NCBI GenBank assembly: GCA_004123355.1
Contig: SCHM01000002.1
Location: forward strand, 10,389,569-10,453,568
Direction: 5' to 3'
Source of the DNA: Amphirosellinia nigrospora
Taxonomy: Eukaryota > Ascomycota > Sordariomycetes > Xylariales > Xylariaceae
DNA: 64,000 bases
The translations under genes and the position numbers were made by a program. Every line of letters starts with the position of its first letter. Positions within the stretch are counted from its first letter, which is position 1. Of the stretch, positions 34,619-47,320 are shown one piece after another. Under the pieces are notes generated by a model. The model ran no database searches, was not told the DNA's origin, and saw only the letters and a program-made list of their open reading frames with translations.

Positions 34619-36750
34619 TCAATCCCTGGTGCCGCACTGAAGTACGGCGACTCGTTTCTGAAGATCGAATTCAACGGCTCGGACCATAACTCGTTTTCTT
34701 TCAGGCACCAGTTTTGTTTCGCCTCTCATCTGAGGCGACAACGGTGAACTTTCTCTCCGACTTCCCCAGCGCGCGTTACCACCAGGGCCAAGAGGAGTGT
34801 CTTCTCTGAACGCTGGGGAGCCATTAGACATTGAGCCTGGGCTCCCTACAGACAATCTGCTTCCCTCGGTAGAGCTTGAAACGGGGCGTGGGAAATCGGC
34901 GACTCCGTCATCTTCCTCCTCGATCATGGCTATCCAGCTGCCTATCTGAGCACAAAGCTCGCTGTCCCACATCCCTTCTCTGCGTGAGCTAGTTCGCAGT
35001 AATTGGATGGCCTGTCGACGAGTAAGGGAATCGCGGCATTTTGTGGCGACAACAAAAAGTGGTGGTACGATGCCTAGGTCTGCGCTGAAACTTGGCTTAA
35101 TATGTCGAGCAGTGTATTCGCCTCCAAAGATGTCCGGATGGGTAGGCTGATGTTGGCAGAATTCGGGGTTCGGACATCTCTTTGTAGCTGCCCGTCGTTC
35201 TTCATCTCCAATTACCTCCATAGCCAAATTAACAATCTCCCGGAAGTATGGTAGAAACTGATCAAACTCTGATTCGCTGTCACTGAATGTCATATTGAAG
35301 AGAATACGGCCCATAATTTGGTTCATCTTCAAAACCGCAATTGCTGTTTTTTCTTGCGTACTCTTGGCTGGGGCCATACGAGAGATAAGAATGGGGCCGA
35401 ACGCTCTTGACCATGATTCCATTTGCTCATCGAACACCTTCCCATATTGTTTCAGCTCCAGTGGGAGGATGTTCATGGGGCTCATCTTTACATATGCCGA
35501 CATATGTTCGGTGAACCTCATAATCCTCTCACAAAGCGTATCCCATGCTAGCCTCCCATCGCGTAAAGACGCGAACACGTCCGGAATCTGAGCTTGGTTT
35601 GTCGACACAGGCGGACCACCGTTCGAAGTAGGTGATGGTGTAGTGACGCCAATCTTGGGGTCAGGCGGATCACATATGGCTGAGGGAAATGGAAAGCCAT
35701 ATCATATGATTTTGCCTGGATAACGAGTCGAGTAAACATTTGGATGAGGTCCTGCTCGACTGGCTCTTCGGGTTGTGGAAGACTGGCTTCACGGCGCTCG
35801 GCACGAAGTGTTTCCAGTAGAGAAAGCCCGCTTTGTATCTGCCAAATTGCCTGCTTATGGTCCCCGACGAAGGAATCGAAGCAAGCTAGTAGGACAGATG
35901 CCATTAAACTCATTCTTTTCTTGGCCTGATCATGAGAGGCCGAGCTCACGACCGCCCTGATAGCCAAGGAGTAATGCTTGAAAGCGACCTCCCAATGCCG
36001 ATTAGCATTGTCCAAATAGTCAATATCAGTATCAGAAGGTGAACTTGGTGGCGATTCTGATATCTTCTCCAGCGTTTTGTAAAGAGCGCCAAGTGCGACG
36101 ACAGCGTGTCTGATTGCTTCTTCGGAGTGGCATTCCTGCAGCACTCGCCTAGTCCAGAACGAAGAATCAAAGAACCCAGACAACTCGCTAGCCGTATAGT
36201 CCCTGAATAATTGGAAATATTGGCCTTCGCGCGAGTCAAAGGGGATAATCGATGGTTGGTGCAGCACCACCGCAGTATGCTCCGGGCTCTCTGGGGGTGT
36301 AAGGGCTCGAGGGGCCACAGGTGCTGACGTAGAACAGGCTCGAATTGACCGATCTCTGGGTCTCGGTGTTAACGTTGGTGCTTTTAACAGGTCATGTTGA
36401 TGTGGTGGCTTAGGCGCAATCAGCTTTTCCTCGTAGATCTTGGCTCTGGGAGGTGGAGGGTAGCCAGTGCACTGCTTCTTAGAGCGCACGCATTGGGTAC
36501 ATGCTGGTCGCTTTTCGTCACATTTAATGCGTCGTTGTCTGAGATAGAGATGTTAGCAGTCCGACAGCACCCGCTATCTTGCCTAGGATGAACTGGGCAT
36601 TGCCACTTACTTGCAATTATTACAGCCGGTCTTGACTTTTGGTTTGCTAGTCCGAACCCTCCTTTGCTTCTGAGCATCGCCGCCTCCTCCGGCCGACCCG
36701 CTGTCCATGGGCGACGCGCAAAACATACTTGCCCCAAGTATATTCACCAT
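34619..36750 (-). CDS. Zn2Cys6 transcription factor, second of a tandem pair
   Basis: The N-terminus is basic. A zinc cluster spans an intron at roughly 36540-36610: KVKTGCNNCK before it, QRRIKCDEKRPACTQCVRSK after it (six cysteines). The body has the fungal_trans_2-type pattern YFQLFRDYTASELSGFFDS, SFWTRRVLQECHSEEAIRHA, VVALGALYK and LLACFDSFVGDHKQAIWQIQ. The C-terminus contains LAWDTLCERIMRFTEHM and a Ser-rich tail. Start is ATG 36750; other Met codons at residues 9 and 15 are possible starts. One frame change near 35700 joins QAKSYDM to a Pro-rich linker (PSAICDPPDPKIG) and fits one lost G. The product would be about 660 residues. Its targets are unknown. The two neighbouring Zn2Cys6 genes differ clearly in sequence, so they are not a recent duplication. 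Confidence 0.82.
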
Positions 36751-39700
36751 GGCGCGCCAAATCGTATATGCGTTGTCACAGGCGGTTTGCGCGCGTGATC
36801 ATGACAATGTGTGTGAATTCAATCGCAACTAGCGGGCTTGTCCTTTTACCGGACTCCGTAATGCGGCCACAGCTGCACACCAGCTGTTTTTGGGGATAGT
36901 GACTAATTGTGTCGGCGTAGCGCGTGCTAACTAGTAGTAGTTATCGCAGTCTCTACCTCGACGAGGGAAAGCCGATTGGGGATCATGGGTGAAGATAAAG
37001 ATAAAGGTGATAGAAGAGGTCCGAGTTTTCGAGGTCCGGACTGCATCAAAGGCGTTGCAGCAGCGCTAGAATATATAGCAGGAGAAGCCTCGGCAAGAGC
37101 AGCAGGGGAACAGTGTAAGTAGAATGGAGCAGAATAGGCGCTGTCTACTGTTGCGCGTGTTTTTGTCAGCCTTTTGAAAGACCCCAAAAAACGCTGCGTC
37201 GCTAACAACGCAAAGCAAAAGGTCTGATATTAGTGTACGAGATTCCCCGCGGCAACAAGATGACGAGGGAATATTTTGCCGCTATGGCGGGAAAGCTATC
37301 AGTATTAATATATAGGTAGGGATAGGTTATGGAGATGTCATGTATGTAGTGCAGTGTAAGTACGTTGGCAAGGGATGTGGCCAGGATTTAGGCTTCCCAG
37401 GATAGCCAGATGCCCAGGCCAGCCAGACCCGCCCTGCGATCAACGTGAGGGAGGAGATCCGTTAATTTGGGTCGTGTAATCGTGCAACGAAGGGTGGAAC
37501 CCGGGTTATCCGCAGTGGTGAGTAAATAATCGGTGCGAGAAAGCGTCTTGACAGCCCTTAGGTTAGTTGGTAGCGTAAGGGTGCTGTGGGTAGAGATACC
37601 ATATATGCGTCAAGCAATGGTGTAGTGTAGTGTACATATATGTAGGTCAGTACGCTAGGAGGGCATAATCATGACGTCCCTGCAAGGGCCATCCCTCTTC
37701 CATATATATACCTTATGGCAAATGATAGAAAGGAGGCGGTCGAGTACCTACCTAGGTCCCCCTGTCGTCGACATCGCCCATAATTTTAGCTTGGCAAGAT
37801 GGTGCTAGGCTGCTACCGTCTGCTAAGCTGGTTGTAGCACAGCCCACTGGCCTTATGCAGCCTGGGGTCGGCTGGTCCCTCTGCTCCACTGTTTAGGTGC
37901 CCGGCGCCGGCTCTAACAGAACCAACTTTCGTCGGGACTCGGGGAAACGAAACGAACGGTGGCATATGTTACCTTGGTTAGTTGAGTGTCAACGAAAACG
38001 CTTGACGGCCTCCTGCGTAGCTGTGTGCGGCCTTCTTTTTTTCTCTCTCCGTTGATGGCTAGCTGTACCTCCTGCACGATGCCGTAGTTCTAACCGAGGC
38101 TTGCTAAGGCGTGCGCAATGTGCGGTACAGTACCTACCTAAGGCACGGCACGACATGCAGACGGACGGAATATACCTAGAGGCTTAAAATTACTTAGGTT
38201 AGTGTACCTCTACTTGTAGCCAGCGACCTACCTACCTGGGCTAATCGAGCCCCTCCCCTATCTAAGCAATTCTTAGAATGCAGGAAATTTACCTGAAATA
38301 ATATCAGCCGTTCCCGCGTAGGAAGATTAACACCATACTTGTCGGTAAGTAATTGTTCTGTGTCTGTCATAACCTTGAACCAGCTACTACCTATAAGATA
38401 CCTATCTTACCCGACCTTTAACTTCGCAGAGTTACTAACCTGGAAGTAAGTTGTCGGTGACCACGTACATAGTCTGCTTAAATATGTAAGTGGCGGCCTC
38501 GGTTTTACTAAGATGTCTTTCAAAAATACCCATACAGGAATATCAGCCCGCCGCCACCGCATTCATACTCCGCGTCTTCGTATAATCTGTTGTCACCCTT
38601 CGAAGTCCCTTCAATTGTTTGCTCCTCATATCGACACCGTCGTGTTAGCATTGGTTTGGTATAACAGCGTAATTACTCCTGTGCATCGTTCCCGTTGCTC
38701 CATCCCTACATGTAGGGAGATATGCATGTAGTTTCCGGTCTAATGCAGACTGTCAGGTGGTGGTGGCATCGGTATCTGCTCGGCAATGACAGATTGTCGC
38801 TTCATGTCTTCTTCGGATAGCATAACTCTTTTCGTTAGCTCGGAGGTAGTAGATGGGTGCAGTGATATATTCCTGCACGGACCAAATAACGTCTTGCGCG
38901 GATTCGGCCCGCTAGGATTGATGAACCAAGTTCTCAGGATGATGATACCCACCATTCAGCCCTATACGGAACCATCCCTAATAATAATCTTCAGATCTAT
39001 ACACGGTCTGTGATAGGTAGAAAGTATACGGTCTGCCGTTGCTTTTTCTGTCCCTTTGGAAACTGGCGGAGATAGAGCCCTCCGATCGGTGTTCTCAGTC
39101 AAATCCAATGCATCTTGTACCAGGTAACAGATGTATACCTACTTACAGCACTAGGTATGCATGAACTGCGCCGCTCTCCTACCGCTAATAAGGCTCGCTC
39201 GCTCAACCAATCCCAGAACACAATACAGACCAGGAAAATTGCCTTGAGGTCAGCCCTACGGATCCCTCTCAGCCTATATCGGCAGCATACCCCACAGATC
39301 GCAGGAAATTGGGGTCGGATGCCACGCCGGCGCTGGGGACGGCATATGACGCTCGGTAGTGGTTGACATTCGAAGTGGCGGCCTCATCTCTACCGGCGCG
39401 GGCACGAATTAGCGGCACCATAGGAACAACGACTCAATAGATACGACGCCGGCTATCTGCCGTAACATGTGGCAGATAACATGTGCAACCACTATGTTAT
39501 ACGACTCCAGCACAGAGGTCCCTAACCCACATTGACGTGCCAAGGAACGGTACTTGGTACTTAGTTCTTGTGTAGGATGAAATGCTAATAGAGAAAGTCA
39601 AAGTCCAATTGTCTCGAGGTTTGTGTCACGTCATAAGTATAGCAAGGTGGTATGATGATACCTCAGGTATACAACCTCGCTTAATATTGGCAAATATTCG

Positions 39701-42324
39701 TACTCAGCGAATGACGGTTCATTACTCCCTAGTGCGTTGGCGGACTGAAACACTTTGCAACTGAAAATTCCAAGATTGCACGTCCACTGCACTGTAACCA
39801 CTTCTGATCGTCCACCACGACAGAAAACCGCACGAGATACCCAACCGTGATGTGGCGGGTGCTTTTTCTCCTCTTAGCATTAAATGAACCCTAGTTCGAT
39901 AATACCATATCATCACCTCTAAGCACACCGCACTTTGTGACCATTTCGCCAATCAACACATAGTCAGTCTCCTGATGCAGCTCCGAGCCTCTTAAATCTG
40001 ACTCAGATAGCCTATTCCGCTGGGGTTACACACATGCAGCACGCACCATGGGCATTCCCGGACCTGTCCTTATCTGTTCCCCATCCTTTCGGGCATTTGC
40101 GTGTGTGGTCGGAGTCACCGGCCCTATAATTCACATGACTATCGCACACTTAAACATTCGAGTGCCTCCAACTAGACCCGTCGAGATTGCTGCCCGTCTC
40201 GAGAGGAAGCTAATGTTGAAAAAAATATCATCCTTGGACTGCCAATTCGTTCAGCATTTCATTCCACCGCGATTAGCGCCGTGGGCGCAAGTAGAATAGC
40301 CATACGGATGATCGTATACGTATGTCTTGGTGCCAAGCGGGAATCGGTAACCAATCTTATCCTTCGAAACATTGGGGGACACATTTGCAAATGCGCAACC
40401 TACTGCGGAACTAATGCGACCAAACCACCAGCACGAGATGCGAATCCTACCGGGAGGGTCTCCTTACCTCCTGGACTTCCCTACCCACACATAGGGCTGC
40501 ATCTGATCGCGGATCCTCATCTGGGGCGAGAGGTCTTCTCCGTTCCACAGGCAGACTCCCCTTTCAGACTGTATCCAGCCCCGATGTGACTGCACACGGA
40601 TCGTCGACGTCAGCCACCTATATCGGATTACTTATCCTCAGCACCCACTGAGAGCCTTGTGGGAAATACCGAGGTCGCTTTTGGTGGCGTACCTGATTCA
40701 GTGCCGAATCGCAACAAAAGCTAACTGGTGCCTGATTCATAGTTGCACAGTAAGTCGCCGAACCAGTTATGTATTACAGCATATAGTAGGTGAGGTAGGT
40801 AGTCAGAAGCGAGTGGGGGTCCCTAGGAATTGTTACTCAATGATTCCATGGAATAGCTCGTAATTATCTTGTGTATTATTTATTACATGGAGTTAGCTAA
40901 CATTGAGCTTTGCGCATACAGGCTTTGTCGGTACGGTAGTAAAGCTAAGAACAAACCCGTCTATGCTTATACTGACTGACCTACCTACCTGGTACTCAAA
41001 CACATAGGTTTAATCAATGATCTCAGGCAAATTCACTCATATTTGGCGTATTATACTACTAACATAGGCAGTCTTACTGATATGTTCGCTACAAATGCCG
41101 AGCCAGTACATTGTCTACCTTGGGAGCGTGACACCACGCCATGAAAATCAATCGCCCGACTAAATATTGGATAAGCTGACCGAAAATGGGGGGATGGGAC
41201 TTGGTGCTGGACCGGCTGAGATTGCCGGTCACAGGTTTTCAGTGTTGCAATGCATCGGCGTAACTAAATGCAGCGGCGGACAAATTAATTGCAGTGCGTT
41301 AGCACTCAGTATTAATATTACCTTACCTATCTACCCAGAGCCTCGATGCTGCCGTAAAATGGCTCCGCCTGATCGGAGCTCCAATTCCACCGGGGGAGCG
41401 GAGGAGGGCGCGACGGGGACAGGCCTCCCAGGAATCGAATGTTAAGAGTTCCAATGGAGGCGAAATGAATGTGACTTGAACAGTTACACAGTTACACCAG
41501 GATCGGTCTTCCGGGAAATCGTACGAACGCTTGTTGCCTCAAATCGTGGTCACAACAGTCTACTTCTCATCTCGTTCTAGAAGCTCTGGTTGCCCAAGAC
41601 GAACACGGCAACTCGCTAATCAGATCCTACTTGAACTGCTTTGCATAGCCTTCCATTGTCCTCTAGTTCGTGTGACCCTTGAGCGTTTTGGGGGCTGGTC
41701 CGGAGATGCCCGCACACATTCACCTTGGCGATCTACGGCTTCCAAGAATGATTTCTACATTGAATTGAAAAGGTAACACTGAGGGCTTCATCTTGAACTA
41801 GGTTGTTGGTTCGTTTTTCTGATGACAAGAGAAGTTTGGACGGTTTAGAAAGCTGTCTTCGCGAAGCACTACCATTATCCTAGCAGAAAACGTCATCCTT
41901 TAGCATTCTATAATGACGTTCGCCGTAACTAAATATCTCCGCAGCCCAAAACAAAACTGTTATACAATGCATGTACCGCCAAGACGTCGCTAGGGAGATA
42001 GTTAGCCATTGTTGATAACAAGAGCTATTTATGGTGTAGATAGGAAGTTATTCCTCAATTTATCTCTGTGATAATAAGTAGGTATTATCAAGTCTTTATG
42101 ACCCCGCTATTCCAATTACCAGGGCTGGAGGGGTCTCGCGTTATCTTATCTCTAATCATCCCTGAAAAAAGCTACGACAAGCAAAAAGGTACTACTATCG
42201 CATATGACGGAGAGCCAACGCCTTCTCTTCGTACCTATCTCTACCGGCAATATAAACGCCAACGAATCAAGGGCGATAGTCGACCAAACTCCAAATACCG
42301 CACTCGGAGAAGACGGAAAGCAAA
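36751..42324. other. 5.6 kb gene-free region upstream of the second Zn2Cys6 gene
   Basis: Between the divergent starts of the second transcription factor and the small membrane-protein gene. No conserved frame was recognised on either strand. TACC-type repeats recur near 37745, 38140, 38226 and 40980. The size suggests an extended regulatory region or non-coding transcripts, or small lineage-specific genes I cannot identify by reading. Confidence 0.45.
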
Positions 42325-43039
42325 ATGGCGTCCTCGCCGTCCGCGCCCACGATACCCACCCCAACCCTCCACCGACCAATACACCAACAAGAACACCATA
42401 GTCCACACAGTCGCGCTAGGCGTAACGCCCCTGGCGCTCGTAGCCCTGTTCATACCGCCGCGCCGTCTGGACCTGCGCACGCTAACGCTCGGCGGCGTGG
42501 CGATCTGGGGGACGAACCGGCTGGCGCAGGACTATACGGGGAAGTCGTTCGCGCAGCGCTTCAACTCGCGCATGGCGTCCCTCTCGGGGCCGAGCTGCCG
42601 GAGAAGGCGAAGGCGACGCAGGCGCGGTTCCGCGAGGAGAAGGAGCGCAGGGAGAAGCTGCGGGCGCTGCGGGAGGAGATGATACGGTCCGGCGCGGTGA
42701 CGGCGACCGGGGAGGGGTTGGAGGGGTGGACCCCGGACCAGAAGAGGGCGCTGCTGGACGCGTACGAGAGGCAGCGGAAGGAGGAGGAGGGGCAAAAACA
42801 GGGGCACGAGGCGAGGGTGTGCTGGAGAAGATATGGATGGGCAACGCCCCGCCTGACTGGAAGGAGAAGCGCGACAAAAAGGAGAAGGAGGCTCTGCAGG
42901 AGGGCGGCGGTGGATATTGGGCCTCATCACAGATCAGATTGCTGAGGTCTGGAGCGGTAAGAAGACGGATGAGGAGGCTGTCTCAAAGGGACAACAGGCG
43001 AGAGCACCAAACGGCCATGATGAAGTGGCTTCTCGGTGA
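42325..43039 (+). CDS. Small fungal membrane protein (often annotated rhomboid family)
   Basis: The N-terminus MASSPSAPTIPTPTLHRP is Pro-rich. Two likely membrane helices follow (TVALGVTPLALVALFIPP and LTLGGVAIWGTNRLAQDYTG), then a highly charged helical tail (KATQARFREEKERREKLRAL). The end reads LEKIWMGNAPPDWKEKRDKK and LITDQIAEVWSGKKTDEEAV to the stop at 43039. Short proteins with this layout are widespread in filamentous ascomycetes and usually named rhomboid family membrane protein. I see no rhomboid catalytic Ser or His here, so that name says little about function. The coding sequence moves between frames about four times (near 42385, 42590, 42810 and 42925), the highest density in the window. 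It lies in its most GC- and G-run-rich segment, which suggests sequencing error. Confidence 0.6.
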
Positions 43040-43560
43040 TTAACAAGGCTGTGGACCTTGACCTGTACATAATAAGTGTATAACACGTGGGGAATATACT
43101 ACACGGAGCACGTAGGGTTTGGAGTTGAGGGTGTATTGAAACTTAGGTACTACATGTTTTCGTTAAAACTCGCATCCGCTACAGTCAAACCCACTGCCAC
43201 CAGTAGAGATCCCAGATCTCACCAGTCCGCGTATGTATTGTGTAGACCGTGAGAGGCTGGATGCCATTACTCGGTGTACCCGTAGCCATGACTTTGATTC
43301 CATGGACGCAAAAAAGAAACCATCCGTCCTATCCTTTTACAATCCGAACGCAGAACGCCAGTGTATGATGAGAAATAGCCATAAATAGTAAGCTATTGCT
43401 CTGGCCATGAATATCGGGTCTCGGATGAGTTAATGCTCCCCTCCATTTGCTTGGCCCCCCCGACTTTTTAACCGGTCTCCTGCCTTTTGTGTGATCCTTA
43501 CGTGATTTCTTTCTCTGCTCTGTTGGTACTATTATCAGTGTACCTTCTAGGGTGCGGAGG
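43040..43560. other. Convergent 3' intergenic region
   Basis: About 520 bases between two convergent gene ends. No coding frame with family signature was seen. Confidence 0.45.
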
Positions 43561-44281
43561 CTAAATGTCGGATACTCTTGAGATCGCAACAACAGCAGAT
43601 AGAGCAAAATCTGTGGTGTGTCCGACTCACGACTATAGAAGCTTAGGGCAAAAATATAGGGAGCGTCGACCTACCTCGTTTGTTGGCTACGTCGTCCCTT
43701 TTCTTAGTCCATTTATCAAGCTCCTCCTGTACAAACTGCTCCTGTAGCTGAGCGGCTTTTTCGTTGACGGCCTCGGGAAGTTTCTTTCTGATAATTTCTC
43801 TCTGCCTCTCAATCAACGTGTTCCTTCGTCGCATCTGCCGGGTGAGTGTCTCCTTTTTAGGGTTAGGCTCTACCTCATCGCCGTCGCGCTGAAGAGCTGT
43901 CTTCAGTGCGGCAAGATCGACTGGTGTCGGGGTGGTGTCAATTGCAAAGAGCGGGGCATCTCCTTCATAATCGGCCTTGGAATCGTCCGGTCCCCCTTCT
44001 TAGATACCTTCTTAGATTTCTTCTGAGATGCCCTCGTCTCGAGCCTCTTCTTCACCTTGAGCAGAGCCCCGAACTCATCGGGGTCTAGGGACTCCGGACC
44101 CGAACGCCGTACTCGAAATATTTTCGACTACGCATGTGTTAGGAGCTAGCACAGAGTCTTGTGGGCGATCCAATATTGGAAGACAGTTACCTACCCAATC
44201 CTGTTTTTCATCGAGTTCATAATCTATACACTCCTCCTCCTCGCGAGACGGCTTTTTTTGGATTACTCTTTTCTTCCCCAT
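43561..44281 (-). CDS. Unrecognised lysine-rich coiled-coil protein, three exons
   Basis: I do not recognise the family. The spliced reading starts MGKKRVIQKKPSREEEECID at 44281, then after an intron near 44110-44190 continues SKIFRVRRSGPESLDPDEFG and a Lys-rich stretch. The body reads KADYEGDAPLFAIDTTPTPV and ALKTALQRDGDEVEPNPKK, and a long helix follows (RRRNTLIERQREIIRKKLPE, KAAQLQEQFVQEELDKWTKK). A second intron (about 43608-43675) leads to a short last exon ending AISRVSDI at 43561. The length would be about 200 residues. The basic charge and helical tail suggest a nuclear or RNA-associated role, but this is only inference. One frame change near 43998 fits a single-base indel. Confidence 0.55.
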
Positions 44282-45244
44282 TGTGCGGACACTGAGCGGA
44301 TGATGGTTAGTCCCAAGTTGCGAGACGAGTTGGCTAAATGGTGGGCCCTATGTGATAGAAAATGGAAGATTGGGGCCCGAGCATATTGCTGGAATAAAAA
44401 CATTGAGAAGGTTGGTTGATATTCCGCACTCTAAAAGTTGCAAGCGCAAGAGTACCTACCTGGACGAACTCCACTCTGTTAAGTGCGACAGTGCTGGGTG
44501 CCTTATCTAATCGCATCTGCCCCACACGTTGATAAGTACGCCTTTGCGTTTAAGTTGATCATCGTTGCACTATGTTGATTAACTTAGCGATATAAATGAA
44601 GCATCGCAACCTTCTCCTCAATGACGCCCATCATTTGCATCATTTTCTGACAAATGCGAGGGCCCGAGCCAGACCCGGATCATGAATCGTTGGTACCTAG
44701 TTCAAGGGGCGGGACTGGTTCCCTTGGCAACTTTTCACAATAACATCGATTTCTTAAACTCTATGTCGAGGTTTTTCGTTCTTTCCTTTTTAGCTTTCTT
44801 GTTGGAGCTGCTGGTCTTGTGTTAAGGAATAGGGATGAGAGTGGCGGTTCTTAAATGGTGGAAAGCCGACAAGTCCTGTTCAGTCGCAGTAACATTTACA
44901 AGCGAGTTTAACAGTGTCCAGGTGCATACCAGGTTTGACTCACCCGTTACAGATACTTATACCAAGTTGAACAAATTACCTAATATATAAGCAAAATATA
45001 GCGCAAATGGTCTATATAAATAATAGAACTTCAGCTCGATGCAATTTTCAAGAAATTTCACGCATTCATGAGGTATATGTAATATTGCTAAGTTTATCAT
45101 CCTACAATGATCAGCGTTGTTACGCGGGTCTTAGAACTAGAAGATGTCGGCAAGATCAGATGCCAAGTGTAGCAGGAGAACTATTCAGAGCAATTGAGGC
45201 ATTGCAGTTTGTCCTTGAATAGTTAAAATCAACTTCGTTTCGGC
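44282..45244. other. Intergenic, no gene seen
   Basis: Roughly 960 bases between the start of the lysine-rich protein gene and the stop of the dioxygenase gene. AT-rich, and contains the promoter of the former. No coding frame was recognised. Confidence 0.45.
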
Positions 45245-46650
45245 CTATTCTTCTACCTTATCTACTCCGTCGCCATACATCTGCAGGTATGTAGCCTGAA
45301 GTCGCATTTTCAAATGTTCGTCTGCTGTCAGTACTGTGCGCTCAGCGTAGGGATTTCCGGCATTGGCAGTGGTCAGCCCGCCATGGAAGTTTTGCACACG
45401 CTCGCTCGGTACAGCTGTGAGAAGCGTATCGTCTGCGGGATGGCAGAAGTAGACAATAGAGTATCGTGGGTCTTTTGTTGATTCGCCATCTACCAGTCCG
45501 GCTGCATTTTCGCTCGTTCCAGCAAAGGTTACTCTATGTACGGTGCTTCGCAGTAATCCGTTCGTCCAGTACGAGAGTAGATCTCCAATGTTGACCAAAT
45601 TGGGGGGAATAGATCATTTTCTGTTCCTGGAGGGCACACTGGGACGGGCACCCAGTCGTTTGTAGCCGTAAGGATTTCCAAACCAGCTTGGCCCTGAAGA
45701 CGAAATAGGAGAGTCACCGAGCCATAGTCAGAATGCGCGCCTGCCCTCACGTCGGATTCTTGTGCTGATGGCGTGGCGATTAATGGTGGGTAGTAGAGGA
45801 ACCGCAAAATGGACCCGGATGCCTTGTCTGGTGAGTGCTGCAACACTCGGAGTCAGTTACGCTATTCGGAGCATGTTTTGTGAGAGTTTAGATATATTCA
45901 TGCATCACACTGCCTCCAAAAGAAATTCTCCCGCCCTGAGAGTTGCTAAAAAGAGAGAAAAAGTTTGGAGAATTTCTTACTGCTTCTGCGAAGAAGCCGG
46001 GAGGTTCGACTCCGAGTCCGATACCAAAGCAATAATAGTTTGCGGCAGAGGTTATGGCATGATTCACGAAGGGCGGCAAGATCGGCTTCATATGATTCGA
46101 TACTTCTAGGTATTGGTTGGGTTGCCTTGTTCTCAGCGAAAGCCCCAAAGTTGAAACCTCTTATGGGTGATATTAGCATTCTTCGTACTATAGACCACCT
46201 TCAGAAGTTGAGGGCGCAATCACTCTTTAAAGTCTCCTACCTGTATCATATTAGGAAGTTGTTTAAAAACGTTTCGATGGGACATACTCGCTGCGTCTTT
46301 GGGTCTAGAGTTTCGGCATGCATTCCATGCCACCCTTGGTTGTCTTTCTTGATTTTACATCGTTGTTTATCTTCCAACGGAGATTGAAAGAGGATCTTAG
46401 ACTAAGGAGGTTGTTGCAATAAGGAATTAGTGAATGTGCCTAGCCTTATACCATAGCAGAAAGTACAACACTTGCCACATACAACATTAAATGCTTGCTC
46501 AATCTTGACAGGCGAGATATATTGACCTGTATTTCTAATGTAAACGAACCCGTACTGAACTGCTGCATCGACGAGCTCCTTGGCTGTGCGAACTTCAAAT
46601 TCTTGACTTTCAGAGATGTCGATGACTGGGATAGAAGCTGGATTCGCCAT
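45245..46650 (-). CDS. 2-oxoglutarate/Fe(II) dioxygenase (isopenicillin N synthase-like)
   Basis: A soluble non-haem iron oxygenase with the double-stranded beta-helix fold. The N-terminal DIOX_N region reads ASIPVIDISESQEFEVRTAK and AAVQYGFVYIRNTG. The middle reads KILFQSPLEDKQRCKIKKDN, GWHGMHAETLDPKTQR, VGDFKE and FNFGAFAEN. The iron ligands are visible as the HxD motif in AGAHSDYGSVTLLF and the distal His in LRSTVHRVTF, and the 2-oxoglutarate-binding Arg as DPRYSIVYF. At least five exons can be placed; start is ATG 46650. One frame change near 45600, at a run of G (plus strand), separates LFPPI from VNIGDLLSYWTNG. Substrate unknown. It is not beside other secondary-metabolism genes, so a catabolic or stand-alone role is as likely as biosynthesis. 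Confidence 0.82.
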
Positions 46651-47320
46651 GGCCAATTCCCACCCCTATGTTAATATTTACGAAATACTCGATGTAGGAG
46701 GTAGGTAGATGGCTAATGCCCAGCAGAAGTCAGATAATGATAAGGGATGCGAATGTCGGACTACATATATGTAGGTAAGACTGAGGTACACATTACAATT
46801 GCAGGGTACTACTTGGTGGGCATTATACTACGTACCTGCCCGGTAGGTAGACCGTTTTTTTCTTTGTTTCCAGCCCAAGCCACCCCTGTCAAGTGGCCTG
46901 AGATTTGCAACGACCGCTGTAAATATTCAACTTGCAGAGCACCTCCTCTTAAGAGACGCGAGGCTCAAACTATCTCCCCCAACTCCTCGAATCCGCCCAA
47001 CCAGCACAATAATAACTTCCTCCTCCCCCAGCCTGCTAGCCCTACTTTACCTACCTAAGGTTAGGCGGTTCCCGTCAATCCAGCCCCTTCTTGACTTCTT
47101 GTCTTCTCTTTCTCGTCATTCTTTCTCCAACTGCTGCGAACCACCCCGAAATAATACCCCCTCGTCGGCGGCGACAGTAGCTCGTTCTCTTGGTCTTGTT
47201 CGCATGATCAGTCTTTGGTCAGGCTGCGGTACCGTGACTCCGTCCGCCTCTTTACGACAGCCTCGCTCTCCTCTCGACTGAAGCACCCACAGCTTCGGTC
47301 GACCGCCTGGATCCCACACC
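46651..47320. promoter_or_regulatory. Divergent promoter of dioxygenase and MKT1, with pyrimidine-rich leader
   Basis: Between divergent start codons. From about 46960 to 47320 the plus strand is CT-rich (long CCTCCTC/TTCTC tracts), typical of the leader of a well-expressed fungal gene and leading straight to the MKT1 ATG. TACC/TAGG units occur near 46700, 46840 and 47045. Confidence 0.45.

Noticed and set aside
30048-36750. Secondary-metabolite gene cluster around the two Zn2Cys6 regulators
   Set aside because: No polyketide synthase, peptide synthetase, terpene cyclase or P450 lies nearby; the single dioxygenase is 9 kb away among housekeeping genes.
38740-38955. Minus-strand small open frame ending in a Pro-rich tail (SEEDMKRQSVIAEQIPMPPP)
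   Set aside because: Looks slightly coding-like at its end, but it is short, isolated, has no convincing start or splice partners and no family I recognise.
42482-42930. Long minus-strand open frames opposite the small membrane protein
   Set aside because: They are Pro/Arg/Ser-rich shadows of a GC-rich charged coding region and match no family; the plus-strand protein explains the locus.
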